Notes: generated from the letters alone by a model not told the origin. DNA of 64,000 nucleotides from Deltaproteobacteria bacterium (GCA_026129095.1 JAHCIT010000005.1:1-64000); one strand, 5' to 3'. Shown: positions 25,739 through 34,904, counted from the first letter of the stretch. Translations and numbers: made by a program.

Positions 25739-28700
25739 ATGAGCTATCTTATCCGCTGGTGTCTCGATAACCGCCTCCTCGTCGTCATACTGTCGGCGGC
25801 CATCCTCGCTGGAGGCTTTCTTTCACTCCGCCATCTTCCGGTCGATGCAATTCCCGACATCGGCGAAAAACAGGTGATCGTTTACGCCGACTGGCCGGGC
25901 CGTTCCCCCCAGGATGTCGAAGACCAGGTGACCTACCCGCTTGGCGTAAGCCTTCAGGGAACACCCGGTGTCCGCAACATCCGCACCATGTCGGGATTCG
26001 GCTTTTCAATGGTATTCGTCATTTTCCGGGATGAGGTGGACTACTACTGGGCCCGCTCACGGACGCTGGAAAGGCTCAGTGCCGCGCAATCCCGCCTTCC
26101 TCAGGGGGTGGTGCCCGTCCTCGGCCCGGATGCGACGGCACTGGGACAGATCTACTGGTACACGCTGGAAGCCGATGGCGCGAATCCGGCCCAGCTCCGG
26201 TCCCTGCAGGACTGGTACGTCCGCTACCAGCTCAATGCGGTCGAGGGTGTATCCGAAGTCGCAAGTGTCGGAGGATATGTCCGGCAGTACCAGATCGATG
26301 TGCATCCCGACCGCCTGCGGGCTCACCGGGTCACGCTTCCGGAGGTGTACGAGGCTGTTGTCCGGAGCAATATCGACGTCGGAGCCAAGGTGGTCGAGCA
26401 GAACGGGCTTGAATTTTTCATCCGGGGTGTCGGGTTTCTCAAAGGCATCGAGGATATTGAAAACATTGTGATCCGGCAGGAAGGCGGAACTCCCCTCCTT
26501 GTCCGGAATGTCGCACACGTCACCATGGGCCCGGATTTCCGCCGTGGCGGCCTGGACAAGAGGGGCCGGGAGGCAGTGGGCGGAGCCGTCACCATGCGGT
26601 ATGGCGAGAACCCCCTGGCAGTACTGGAACGGGTCAAGGAGCGGATCAGGGAGATAGAATCCGGCCTCACGATAACGCTTTCAGACGGCCGGCAGGTTCC
26701 GGTGCATATCGTCCCGTTCTACGACCGTAGCGCTATCATTCAGGAGACTCTCGATACACTGGCCAAGGCACTGACTGAGGAAGTGCTGGTTGTGGCCGGC
26801 ATCGTGCTGGTCTTCCTGCTGCACCTGCGCAGTTCACTCGTCATACTTCCCACGCTGCCGCTGGCGCTCGCGAGCAGTTTTCTCCTGATGTACTGGCTGG
26901 GCGTCGACGGCAACATCATGTCCATGGCGGGTCTGGCCATCGCGATCGGCGACATTGCCGACATGGGCATCATCATGACCGAGAACATCTACCGGCGGCG
27001 GCTCGAGGAACCGGACCGTCCCCATCTGGAGCTGGTCCGGGAAGCAGCGGCCGAGGTGGCGACCCCCATCTTCACGGCCGTTTCAAACACGCTGATATCC
27101 TTTATCCCTGTCTTTTTTCTTACCGACCAGGAAGGGAAACTGTTCAAGCCGCTCGCTTATACAAAGACATTCGCCATCGGTGCGGCCGTGGTATTTGCCA
27201 TCGTGCTGGTTCCAGTTCTTTCCTACTACCTGCTGAATCCGAAACGGCTTTCGGTGCGGGTTTCAGGCCTCGTGGCATCACTCACCGGGATAGCGGCCTC
27301 GATTGCATCGGGACTGCTGATTACCAGCTCACTCGAAGGCCGGGCCGGATGGACCGGCTGGCCGGCGGCCGCCGGTATCGGCGTGATTTCGGGTTTCATC
27401 GTTTACCGGCTGGGCCGCGAGCGCCTGATACCGGTGGATGACAACGTGGTATCACGCTTCATCCACGGTGCCTACCGTCCGGCGCTCCGGTGGGTACTCG
27501 CCCACAAGATGCTGTTCCTGATGCTGCCCGCCGGCCTCGTTGCCACCGGTTTCATGATTTTTGTCCGGACCGGGCGGGAGTTCATGCCACCTCTGGATGA
27601 GGGGTCCATTCTCTACATGCCATCCCTGCTTCCATCGGCGTCGCTGACCGAGGTACAGGCCGCACTGGCCAGGCAGAACGTGGCGATCGAATCGGTTCCG
27701 GAAATAGCCAGTGTCGTCGGCAAGTTCGGCCGCACCGATTCCCCCCTCGATCCGGCCCCGGTCAGCATGATCGAGACCGTGATCATGCTGAAACCAAAGG
27801 GACAGTGGCGGCCGGTCCCCGTCGAGCGGTGGCATACCGGAGTGCACTGGCTTTCCGTACTGCACCCGCTGCTAGACAGGGTGTGGCCTCCATACCGGGA
27901 TCGCACGAAGGAGGATATTCTCGCCGAGCTACAGGAAGTTACCGATATCCCCGGGGTGCTGCCGACATGGCTCCAGCCAATCCAGACGCGCCTTATCATG
28001 CTGCAGACCGGATTCCGGGCGATGATGGGGGTGAAGATCTACGGCTCCGACCTGAAGGAAATCGAGCGTATCGGACTTGAAATGGAGCAGATCCTGAAAG
28101 CGGTCCCCGGCGCGACCGACATCGTGGCCGACCGGATCATCGGAAAGCCCTATCTGGAGTATGAAATCGACCGCCAGGCCATCGCCCGGTACGGGGTCAG
28201 CGTTCGTGATGTACAGGACATCATTGAAATGGGCATTGGCGGCGAAAACCTTACGAGTACGGTCGAAGGCCGTGAACGCTATCCAGTACGCGTCAGATAC
28301 CCCAAGGAGTTGCGCGAGGATTTTGACAGCCTCCAGCGGATACCGGTTCCTGCCGCCACTGGCGCCCAGATTCCGATCTCGCAGCTTGCCCGCATACGGC
28401 ACCGGACCGGCCCACAGGAAATCAAAGGCGAAAACGGCCTGCTGGTCGGCTATGTGACGATGAATACCCGCGACCGGGACGAAGTGAGCGTGGTTGAGGA
28501 TGCCGAGCGGCTGCTTCGCGCCGAAAAGGAAAAAAGCGACCGCCTCCTCTCGGAAGGCCGGCCTGGAGAAGTCACGCTACACGTACCGCCCGGTTACCAC
28601 TGGGAGTGGGGCGGGCAGTTCGAGAATCAGCGCCGGGCGGCGGAGCGGCTCGCCGTGCTCGTGCCACTCGTCCTTCTCGGAATGTTCATCATGATCTATC

Positions 28701-29170
28701 TGGGCTTCGGGAAATGGTGGCTCGCCCTGCTGGTGTTTTTTTCCATTCTGGTCGCGGCTTCCGGCGGTTTTATTCTCCTGAACTGGTGGGGAGCGAACCT
28801 GAGCGTTGCCGTATGGGTGGGCTTCATCGTGCTGTTTGGCGTCGCCGATGACGACAGCGTGGTGATGCTCTCTTACCTGGAACGGAACTTCAGGGACCGG
28901 CGGGAAACAGGCAGTCCTGTTTCCCGCGAGGAAATCCGCGAACTGGTCGTCAATGCAGGGCTGAAGCGCATCCGGCCCTCGCTCATGGCACTTTCCACCA
29001 GCGTGATCGGGCTCCTGCCGGTGATGCTCGCGCAGGGACGCGGATCCGATATCATGCAGCCCATGGCAATCCCCAGCGTCGGCGGCATGGCGATACACGT
29101 CATTACCCTGTTTGTAACGCCGTGCATCTACTGCGCCGTGATGGAGCGAAAACTCCTGGGATCTCACTGA
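25739..29170 (+). CDS. cusA: CusA-like heavy-metal RND efflux pump
   Basis: The 1143-aa inner-membrane proton antiporter starts at the ATG giving MSYLIRWCLDNRLLVV, the usual first TM helix. It has the HME-RND early motif WPGRSPQDVEDQVTYPL and TM4 Asp-containing helices (GLAIAIGDIADMGIIM). The periplasmic domain contains Met residues (e.g. IMLQTGFRAMMGVK) likely to bind Cu(I)/Ag(I). Length exceeds E. coli CusA (1047). Near residues 500-570 there is extra hydrophobic sequence (VASLTGIAASIASGLLI and AAAGIGVISGFIVYRLG), as two added membrane segments. The gene stops 8 bases from a truncated RHS reading frame, so a junction lies here. Confidence 0.92.
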   Translation: MSYLIRWCLDNRLLVVILSAAILAGGFLSLRHLPVDAIPDIGEKQVIVYADWPGRSPQDVEDQVTYPLGVSLQGTPGVRNIRTMSGFGFSMVFVIFRDEVDYYWARSRTLERLSAAQSRLPQGVVPVLGPDATALGQIYWYTLEADGANPAQLRSLQDWYVRYQLNAVEGVSEVASVGGYVRQYQIDVHPDRLRAHRVTLPEVYEAVVRSNIDVGAKVVEQNGLEFFIRGVGFLKGIEDIENIVIRQEGGTPLLVRNVAHVTMGPDFRRGGLDKRGREAVGGAVTMRYGENPLAVLERVKERIREIESGLTITLSDGRQVPVHIVPFYDRSAIIQETLDTLAKALTEEVLVVAGIVLVFLLHLRSSLVILPTLPLALASSFLLMYWLGVDGNIMSMAGLAIAIGDIADMGIIMTENIYRRRLEEPDRPHLELVREAAAEVATPIFTAVSNTLISFIPVFFLTDQEGKLFKPLAYTKTFAIGAAVVFAIVLVPVLSYYLLNPKRLSVRVSGLVASLTGIAASIASGLLITSSLEGRAGWTGWPAAAGIGVISGFIVYRLGRERLIPVDDNVVSRFIHGAYRPALRWVLAHKMLFLMLPAGLVATGFMIFVRTGREFMPPLDEGSILYMPSLLPSASLTEVQAALARQNVAIESVPEIASVVGKFGRTDSPLDPAPVSMIETVIMLKPKGQWRPVPVERWHTGVHWLSVLHPLLDRVWPPYRDRTKEDILAELQEVTDIPGVLPTWLQPIQTRLIMLQTGFRAMMGVKIYGSDLKEIERIGLEMEQILKAVPGATDIVADRIIGKPYLEYEIDRQAIARYGVSVRDVQDIIEMGIGGENLTSTVEGRERYPVRVRYPKELREDFDSLQRIPVPAATGAQIPISQLARIRHRTGPQEIKGENGLLVGYVTMNTRDRDEVSVVEDAERLLRAEKEKSDRLLSEGRPGEVTLHVPPGYHWEWGGQFENQRRAAERLAVLVPLVLLGMFIMIYLGFGKWWLALLVFFSILVAASGGFILLNWWGANLSVAVWVGFIVLFGVADDDSVVMLSYLERNFRDRRETGSPVSREEIRELVVNAGLKRIRPSLMALSTSVIGLLPVMLAQGRGSDIMQPMAIPSVGGMAIHVITLFVTPCIYCAVMERKLLGSH

Positions 29171-29177
29171 TTCTTCT

Positions 29178-29330
29178 CCACTGAAAATAACCGAGGTTGG
29201 CCGTGCCGCCGCCAAACAGGATCGGGTCCCTGGCGAGCCAGCGGCCGGTCCTGGGGTCGTAGTCCCGCGCCCCGAAGCGGTACAAACGCGTGTCGGGGTC
29301 GTGCAGCCCGCCCGCGCAGGGCGCCGCAGG
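29178..29330 (-). pseudogene. RHS core fragment (orphan)
   Basis: The minus strand encodes GLHDPDTRLYRFGARDYDP and RTGRWLARDPILFGGGTAN, the hallmark end of the RHS-repeat-associated core. It should continue with NLYGY and a variable toxin tip but changes abruptly at about 29178, beside the cusA stop. Upstream the frame lacks the rest of the RHS protein, so it is an orphan core module, as often found after a complete rhs/immunity pair. Confidence 0.85.
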
Positions 29331-29448
29331 CTGAAAGGAGAGAACAACGAAAACAGGAACAGAAGAATTGACGCACCAGCAGGAACAAAATTATTAACCG
29401 ATCTCAGGGAAAAAGCGAAACTTTCAGGACACTACCACCATTTATACG

Positions 29449-29892
29449 TCACGAGGATGACAGGCGAGACGATGCATTCGCCGTGATCCACCAAGAAAGA
29501 AATGATGCACCAATCATCCCTGCTGTCCATATCAATACGACAAAAATCAAATTGTCTCGAACTGTTATTTTTGGATCAGATAATCGTGATATTTCTGGAT
29601 TAGACTTCATGAAGATTAGATGTATATGGCCCCCGACTTCGCATTTTTCTTCCGGCCGAACGTAGCTATTATATACACACGATGTTGAGTATATTTGACT
29701 ATTCACTTCATATTCTATTACTCCAACACGAACTCCATTCCGGTCACTTACAGAAACAACAGCCGCTTTTATTGTATCCCCACTACGATACAATTCGAGT
29801 TCTTCGAGAGTACTCCAGATCACGCCAATACTGACTATTGCAAGAAATGCGGAAAATATGTAAAATATGCGTCTTCTGACTTTATTTTCCAT
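29449..29892 (-). CDS. Small membrane protein, putative RHS immunity protein
   Basis: The 147-aa protein has two TM segments (about 9-26 and 113-135) flanking a beta-rich soluble part with two Cys (TSCVYNS, EEKCEVGGH). It overlaps the RHS tip by 11 bases and is AT-rich relative to the flanks, as tip/immunity cassettes usually are. Immunity function is inferred from position directly downstream of an RHS C-terminal region; I do not recognise the family. Confidence 0.55.
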   Translation of the reverse strand: MENKVRRRIFYIFSAFLAIVSIGVIWSTLEELELYRSGDTIKAAVVSVSDRNGVRVGVIEYEVNSQIYSTSCVYNSYVRPEEKCEVGGHIHLIFMKSNPEISRLSDPKITVRDNLIFVVLIWTAGMIGASFLSWWITANASSRLSSS

Positions 29893-30295
29893 GGCAGTTA
29901 TTCAGTCCCCTTGATATCACTTCAGTATTAGTGACCGACCCGCCCTGATAGGCCGCAACACCGGCGCCGGGACTAAGAGCAATGCTATGGATGGTTTTGC
30001 CTTCACTATTCTTACCCCATGACCAAGTAGCTGAGCTCTTGCCGATAAGTCCGAGATCCAGAGTTAGGGTTTTCGACAAACCTTGGAGATCAGATTCTTT
30101 GTTGGCAGTGGTAAGGATAAGACCCACCGAAACACCAATTCGACCACCCAAACCATACCCAGCATTTGCTCCACCTTCATCTTCGGGAATACTCACCCCT
30201 GAACGGACAAGACCTTTTGCAGCTCCATAGGTTATGAACCCTGACCTGCCCCCGCAAATTTGAGCCAAACCGAGTGAGAGTCCAAACTGCCCTTT
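29882..30295 (-). pseudogene. RHS C-terminal tip, cut off from its core
   Basis: The open frame reads GQFGLSLGLAQICGGRSGF and continues through Gly/Ser-rich sequence to SRGLNNCHGK. There is no upstream core because the IS3-type element begins at about 30296. Low GC and the following membrane protein gene support an RHS variable tip. The toxin type is not recognised. As it lacks the shell and delivery domains, it is probably inactive. Confidence 0.5.
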
Positions 30296-31500
30296 GAGGG
30301 CTGGAGACTCCCCGATGAAAAGCAGAAAGAGGCACGCGCCGGAGGCGATCGTAAAGAAACTCCGGGAGGTGGACGCAGAGCTGGCCGCCGGTACGCCGAT
30401 GGGCCAGGTGTGCCAGAAGCTCGAAGTGAGCGAGCAGACCTACTACCGCTGGAAGCGGAAATACGGCGGCCTGAGCATGGACGAGGCGAAGCGGCTCAAG
30501 GCACTCGAAGAAGAGAACGGACGGCTGAAGAAGCTCGTGGCGGATCTCTCCCTCGACAAGGAAATGCTGAAGGAACTCGTCAAGGGAAACTTCTAAGCCC
30601 CGAACGCCGACGCAGGGCCGTCAGAAAGCTCCGGGACCGGTACCCGGTCTCGGACCGACGGATCTGCCGGCTGGTGAAGCAGCCCAGATCGACTCAGGTG
30701 TATGTGCCAAGGGTGAAGGACGAGAACCAGCAGATCGTCGAACGGATGCTGGAACTGGTCAGGGTTTACCCAAGGTACGGATACCGGAGAATCTGCGCGA
30801 AGCTCCGCCAGGAAGAGTGGCAGGTGAGCGAGAAGCGCGTTCACCGGCTCTGGAAGCGTGAGGGGCTGAAAGTGCCCAGAAAGCCACGAAAACGGCGCAG
30901 GCTGGGCCTGAGCGCAAACAGCATCGTCTGCTACCGGGCCGAGCACAAGGACCATGTCTGGACGTGGGATTTCGTCCATGACCGGACGGAAGAGGGCCGT
31001 ACCCTCAAGTGGCTCACCCTCGTGGATGAGTTCACGCGGGAGTGTCTGGCCTTAAAGGTCGAACGGAAACTGAAGTCGGAAGACGTGATCGAGGTGCTGG
31101 AAGAACTGATCGCCACGCGGGAACTCCCGAGGTTTATCCGCAGCGACAACGGATCGGAGTTTATCGCCAAGGCGCTGAAGAACTGGCTGGCCGAGGCCCA
31201 TGTCGGCACGCTCTATATCGCGGCCGCTTCACCGTGGGAAAACGGCTACGCCGAGAGCTTTAACGGCAAGCTCCGGGACGAGCTTCTGGAGTGTGAACTG
31301 TTCTACAGCCTCGACGAGGCAAAATTCCTGGGACAGGAATGGAAGGATGAGTATAATAACGAACGACCGTACAGCAGTCTGGACTACCTGACGCCTGCGG
31401 AGTTCGCCCAGTGCTTGGTAGATTCGGCTTCCGGGGCTTCGCCCCTCCAGCCGATTCTACCGGGTCAGATGTACAACCCGACTAACACTCGGAGTGGCCC
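30296..31500 (+). mobile_element. IS3-family (IS407-like) insertion sequence
   Basis: An orfA/orfB pair of normal length separates the RHS tip from an integrase tail. Terminal repeats could not be assigned with confidence by eye; the listed ends are where flanking genes stop. Both genes look intact, so this element, unlike the IS3 at 15.8 kb, may still move. Confidence 0.75.
30315..30596 (+). CDS. IS3-family OrfA
   Basis: The 93-aa protein starts at MKSRKRHAPEAIVKKLREVD. It has an HTH (VCQKLEVSEQTYYRWKRK) and a leucine-zipper-like coil (LKALEEENGRLKKLVADLSL). It binds the IS ends and, when fused by frameshift, gives OrfAB transposase. The stop is at 30594-30596, just past the point where orfB opens. 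Confidence 0.9.
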   Translation: MKSRKRHAPEAIVKKLREVDAELAAGTPMGQVCQKLEVSEQTYYRWKRKYGGLSMDEAKRLKALEEENGRLKKLVADLSLDKEMLKELVKGNF

Positions 31501-31510
31501 GGAAATGTAG
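30590..31510 (+). CDS. IS3-family OrfB (DDE transposase)
   Basis: It reads in the -1 frame relative to orfA and overlaps it, as expected for programmed -1 frameshifting. The rve-type integrase core has D in WTWDFVHDRT, D in FIRSDNGSEF and E in NGYAESFNG, a complete DDE set. The frame is open upstream to 30410, but homology begins at SPERRRRAVRKLRDRYP. The C-terminal residues after PAEFAQ may run beyond the IS end into flanking sequence. Confidence 0.88.
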   Translation, partial: LLSPERRRRAVRKLRDRYPVSDRRICRLVKQPRSTQVYVPRVKDENQQIVERMLELVRVYPRYGYRRICAKLRQEEWQVSEKRVHRLWKREGLKVPRKPRKRRRLGLSANSIVCYRAEHKDHVWTWDFVHDRTEEGRTLKWLTLVDEFTRECLALKVERKLKSEDVIEVLEELIATRELPRFIRSDNGSEFIAKALKNWLAEAHVGTLYIAAASPWENGYAESFNGKLRDELLECELFYSLDEAKFLGQEWKDEYNNERPYSSLDYLTPAEFAQCLVDSASGASPLQPILPGQMYNPTNTRSGPEM

Positions 31511-31682
31511 GGCTGGTCACGTCCATCCCAAGATCGTCCAGGAGCGTCTGGGACACTCCCAGATCTCGGTCACGCTCGATACCTACAGCCATGTTCTCCC
31601 CGGCATGCAGCGCGACGCCGCCGACAGGCTGGATGCGCTGCTAAACCCCTCGTCTGGCCCGTCAGCCCCCATGAAACGCTAG
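31500..31682 (+). pseudogene. Tyrosine integrase C-terminal tail
   Basis: The tail reads HPKIVQERLGHSQISVTLDT followed by YSHVLPGMQ, with the last His and nucleophilic Tyr of a phage integrase, then a 25-residue end. Everything upstream is missing because the IS3 element ends here. It resembles, but is not identical to, the same part of the intact integrase at 18.6-19.9 kb. Confidence 0.8.
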
Positions 31683-33169
31683 ATATCCCGGGGGTCAAAA
31701 GGCGGAAAATCAGCCCAGGGGTGCGACGAGCCGCTGAAGACGGACGACGACTCCAGCCGGTAGTCCTCAGACTTTACTTCATAGGTCCCCCGCTCCCGCG
31801 CCCCCTCCCTCGCTATCCAGCAGGCCATGAGCCGGTCCCCGGTATGGGAGTCGGGATGGTAGAGGAGGCAGTCGCTGATCCAGTTCTGGATCTCCGGCGA
31901 CGAGTCGGGACCCGGTATCTCCCACAGCCCCTGCTCAAACTCGGCGAAAACCGACTCCACGCCATAGGCCTCGTGGTGCTTGTTGAGGCCCGTCTGGTGG
32001 GCCTCGACCGGAAGCCCCGGGTTTCTCTCCACAAGCGCCTGGCGAAGATAGTCCTGCGCGCCGTTGCTTTCGAGAAAGACGACCGAACTCCACCTCGCCT
32101 GCACGGCGATGATCCGCTCCAGGATCATGGGGAGCGCCCACTGGCCGCTCTCGATGCCCATGACCCGGCGGATATTCGTGGCCCGGTTGACCGCGATCGT
32201 GAAGATGGCCGTGAGATCATGGCTCTTCCCCCGCCCCACGGCCGGATCGACTCCGGTAAAGAGCGCCCATTCCTCCGGATGCACCGGCTCGCCGGGCTTC
32301 AGGTCACTCCGGATGCACCGGTTTACCCAGGCCTCCTTGCAGCGGGCCGCCTCGTCCGACCGGGGTTCGTTCAGGAACTGACGCGCAAAGGCCAGCGGGC
32401 CCAGTTCATCGCGCCTTTTCTGTATACGCTGCTCCGTCCACCCAAACGGTACATCCGGCTTTCCCCGTGGCTTTGGCCACAGGATCCTGCCATCCGAGAC
32501 CGCCCGGTCCAGGTGGTGATAAAACCCCGGCCGGCGTGCCAGTTCGAACATCGCATCCCCGGGGTGCCAGGCCGTGCCGATGGCGATCAGCCTGCCGCCG
32601 TCCACGAGACGGCCCAGCACCTCGCTCTCGATCCACGCCAGCACCTTCCGCCTCGAACTTTCCGTAAAGGTGTTTTCGAACCCCAGGACGTCGTCCAGGA
32701 TGACGAGATCGAGGCGGCTCCCGTTAATCGGCCCGAAGGCCCCCGTCACCTGGACCGTCCGGTCCTTGTGAAACGCCGTCCTCCTGAGGCTGATCGCCCC
32801 CTGCCCCCACGGCGTCCCCGGCCGGACATGGGGAAAGACCTCCCGGTAACGGGGGTTCTCAATGACATGCCGCGAGATCGTCTGCAGGAACTTCTCGGCC
32901 TGCGGATTGCTCGTGGCCGAAATGATGGCGATGCGTGTGTTGGGATCGCGGCCCATGAGCCACAGGGGCCTCAGGATGCTCATCTGCTCGGACTTGCCGT
33001 GCTCGACCGGCGCATGGAGGATGAGCCGGTCGTGACGGCCAGCCAGTTCATGCCAGTGCCGGTGGAAGGGTTCGTTCCGGTAGCCGCCCACGTAGGCGGC
33101 GAAGAAGTTGATGTCCCGGCGGGACATCAGCCGGAAATAGTCCAGACGGTCCTTACTGCTGGTCTTCAA
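31679..33169 (-). CDS. Phage-type terminase large subunit
   Basis: The 496-aa protein has an ATPase domain with Walker A APVEHGKS (about 53-60) and Walker B/acidic box LVILDDVLGFEN. A RNase H-like nuclease domain begins at FTGVDPAVGRGKSHDLTA (about 310). The two domains package DNA by cutting concatemers and translocating DNA into the prohead. It overlaps the small-subunit-like gene by 17 bases. No portal, protease or capsid gene follows; instead the sequence passes to an integrase tail, so the packaging module has lost its structural partners. Confidence 0.88.
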   Translation of the reverse strand: MKTSSKDRLDYFRLMSRRDINFFAAYVGGYRNEPFHRHWHELAGRHDRLILHAPVEHGKSEQMSILRPLWLMGRDPNTRIAIISATSNPQAEKFLQTISRHVIENPRYREVFPHVRPGTPWGQGAISLRRTAFHKDRTVQVTGAFGPINGSRLDLVILDDVLGFENTFTESSRRKVLAWIESEVLGRLVDGGRLIAIGTAWHPGDAMFELARRPGFYHHLDRAVSDGRILWPKPRGKPDVPFGWTEQRIQKRRDELGPLAFARQFLNEPRSDEAARCKEAWVNRCIRSDLKPGEPVHPEEWALFTGVDPAVGRGKSHDLTAIFTIAVNRATNIRRVMGIESGQWALPMILERIIAVQARWSSVVFLESNGAQDYLRQALVERNPGLPVEAHQTGLNKHHEAYGVESVFAEFEQGLWEIPGPDSSPEIQNWISDCLLYHPDSHTGDRLMACWIAREGARERGTYEVKSEDYRLESSSVFSGSSHPWADFPPFDPRDI

Positions 33170-33569
33170 TGAGCGCCTCCAGCCGTTTCAGCAGATCCTC
33201 TTCCTCATCCGGCCGCATCTGGTACTCCATCCGCTGCGTCGGCTCCCCCTCCATCAGGAGGCACTTGTCGGTGACGATTCCATAAGCGACCGGGAGCCGC
33301 TCCGGGGGGATCATTCCCTCCATGACCGCCTGCAGGAGCCGGATGGCGGCGGCCGCCTGCAGGCGGTTGGCCATCTGGAGCCGCTCGGCCCGCTTGTGGC
33401 GCCGGTAGGTTTCAAACTCCTCGCTCCCGGACCAGCTCTTGTGCCACTCGACCGTTGTCGTTTCCGGCAACCTGAGCTTCCGGGCCACCTCGGCGTTCGT
33501 CAAGTCCCCGGCGAACAGCCGGTAGGCCTCGTCCCGGAGCTTTGGATCGTGTTTCTTACCCCTTGGCAC
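33153..33569 (-). CDS. Terminase small-subunit-like HTH protein
   Basis: The chosen GTG start gives 138 aa beginning VPRGKKHDPKLRDEAYRLF. An upstream ATG at 33701 would lie wholly inside the methyltransferase gene and add an unlikely sequence. An HTH (LTNAEVARKLRLPETTTVEW) lies near the N-terminus; the rest is helical and acidic at the end (RPDEEEDLLKRLEALI). Position directly before the large terminase gene supports a DNA-recognition role in packaging. Confidence 0.7.
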   Translation of the reverse strand: MPRGKKHDPKLRDEAYRLFAGDLTNAEVARKLRLPETTTVEWHKSWSGSEEFETYRRHKRAERLQMANRLQAAAAIRLLQAVMEGMIPPERLPVAYGIVTDKCLLMEGEPTQRMEYQMRPDEEEDLLKRLEALIEDQQ

Positions 33570-34809
33570 GGCGCGCCTTCTTTCCGGCAAAGGTCTCAAA
33601 TCTCTGGACGATGACGTCGCAGTAAACCGGGCTGATCTCGAGGCCATGGCACCGGCGGCCCAGTTCCTCGGCCGCGATGAACTGCGAGCCGCTCCCGGCA
33701 AAGGGCTCGTAGCAGAGCTCGCCCGGTTTGGTGTGCTGGCGGATGGGCAGGCGAAACAGTTCCACCGGCTTTGACGTCGGATGACTGGTCGGCGTGCCCG
33801 GTGCGACCGTCGGAACCTGCCAGACGGTGCTTGAAAAGCCCTCCACGATCCGCTCAGGCCGGTGGGGCCTTTGCCACCCGAACAGGCACGGCTCGTGCTG
33901 CCACAGGTACCACGACCGGGTGAGCACTGGCCGGTCCTTCATCCAGATGATCTGCTGGTGGACAAAGGCATTGTTGTCATTCCATACCTTCTCAAGCATC
34001 GCCTGGCGGCGGCTCGCGTGCCAGCAGTACCAGGCCGCCCCGGGGAGCACGGCCTCCTTTACTGCCACCCGGTAGAAGTCCTCGTAGAGCTTTATCCCCT
34101 GGGCCGACTCGTCCCATGTAAGCCCATAGCTGCCGGACCAGTCCTTGTTCCGTTTTTTCCCCTCATTCCACCGGTGCGGATGGTTCGTCCCGTCGTAGTC
34201 GACCAGATACGGCGGATCGGTCGCAAACAGTTTTGCCTTCTCGCCCTGCATCACCCGGACAACGTCGGCCTCCTTTGTCGAATCTCCGCACAGGAGCCGG
34301 TGATTGCCCAGAATCCACAGGTCACCCGGCCGTGTGACCGGCCGTTTCGGGGGCTCAGGGACCGCTTCCGGGTCGCCCTGCTGGGTCTGGACATATGGCC
34401 TCCCAAGGCGGTCCAGAAGGCCATTCAGGGCGTCCCGGTCGTAGCCCGTGCCGTGAAGGCTGCCCGATGTCTTTTCGACCGACTCCAGCAGCGCCGCCAG
34501 CGCCTCCGTGTCATACCCCGCCACGTCGTTCGTCCGGTTATCGGCCAGCAGTATCCGCCGCGCCTCCTCGTCGGTGCAGTCGACCCAGATCACCGGTATC
34601 TCCCGCGCCCGCATCCGCCGGGCCGCCTCCAGCCGGTGGTTCCCGGCCAGCACGTGCCCCGTCGACCGCTGGGCCACGACCGCCCCGTAGAAGCCATTCT
34701 GTTCAATCGACTCGCTGATCGCCCGCAAATCCCCCCGGCGGGGGTTTTCGGGGTGGGGCTTCAGTTTCGACAGCAGTTCCATCCCCTGCCCGGCATTCCG
34801 GATCTCCAT
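33556..34809 (-). CDS. ParB-domain DNA methyltransferase (phage type)
   Basis: The ATG after GAGGAG gives 417 aa. An N-terminal ParB/Srx-like domain (PHPENPRRGDLRAI, GNHRLEAARRM) is followed by an amino-methyltransferase with DPPY (ATDPPYLVDYDG) ahead of the AdoMet motif (EPFAGSGS). That order is the beta class, usual for N6-adenine or N4-cytosine; DPPY favours adenine. Phage copies protect DNA from restriction or mark it for packaging. No restriction gene is adjacent. It overlaps the small terminase gene and is divergent from the gene at 34905. Confidence 0.87.
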   Translation of the reverse strand: MEIRNAGQGMELLSKLKPHPENPRRGDLRAISESIEQNGFYGAVVAQRSTGHVLAGNHRLEAARRMRAREIPVIWVDCTDEEARRILLADNRTNDVAGYDTEALAALLESVEKTSGSLHGTGYDRDALNGLLDRLGRPYVQTQQGDPEAVPEPPKRPVTRPGDLWILGNHRLLCGDSTKEADVVRVMQGEKAKLFATDPPYLVDYDGTNHPHRWNEGKKRNKDWSGSYGLTWDESAQGIKLYEDFYRVAVKEAVLPGAAWYCWHASRRQAMLEKVWNDNNAFVHQQIIWMKDRPVLTRSWYLWQHEPCLFGWQRPHRPERIVEGFSSTVWQVPTVAPGTPTSHPTSKPVELFRLPIRQHTKPGELCYEPFAGSGSQFIAAEELGRRCHGLEISPVYCDVIVQRFETFAGKKARRAKG

Positions 34810-34904
34810 AAATCGCTCCTCATCGGCTACAGTCCCCACCCGTAGGGCAATATTAGGTGGTCCGCCGGGGGCAGCGGGGACTTGGGAAGAAACCGGAGAT
34901 TCCA

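Noticed and set aside
31721-33172. Long plus-strand frame opposite the terminase gene
   Set aside because: It is the complement of a clear terminase with Walker and nuclease motifs, and its product is Arg/Pro-rich without any family motif.
33862-34845. Plus-strand frame opposite the methyltransferase
   Set aside because: Shadow of a gene with DPPY and FAGSG motifs; composition is typical of antisense reading.
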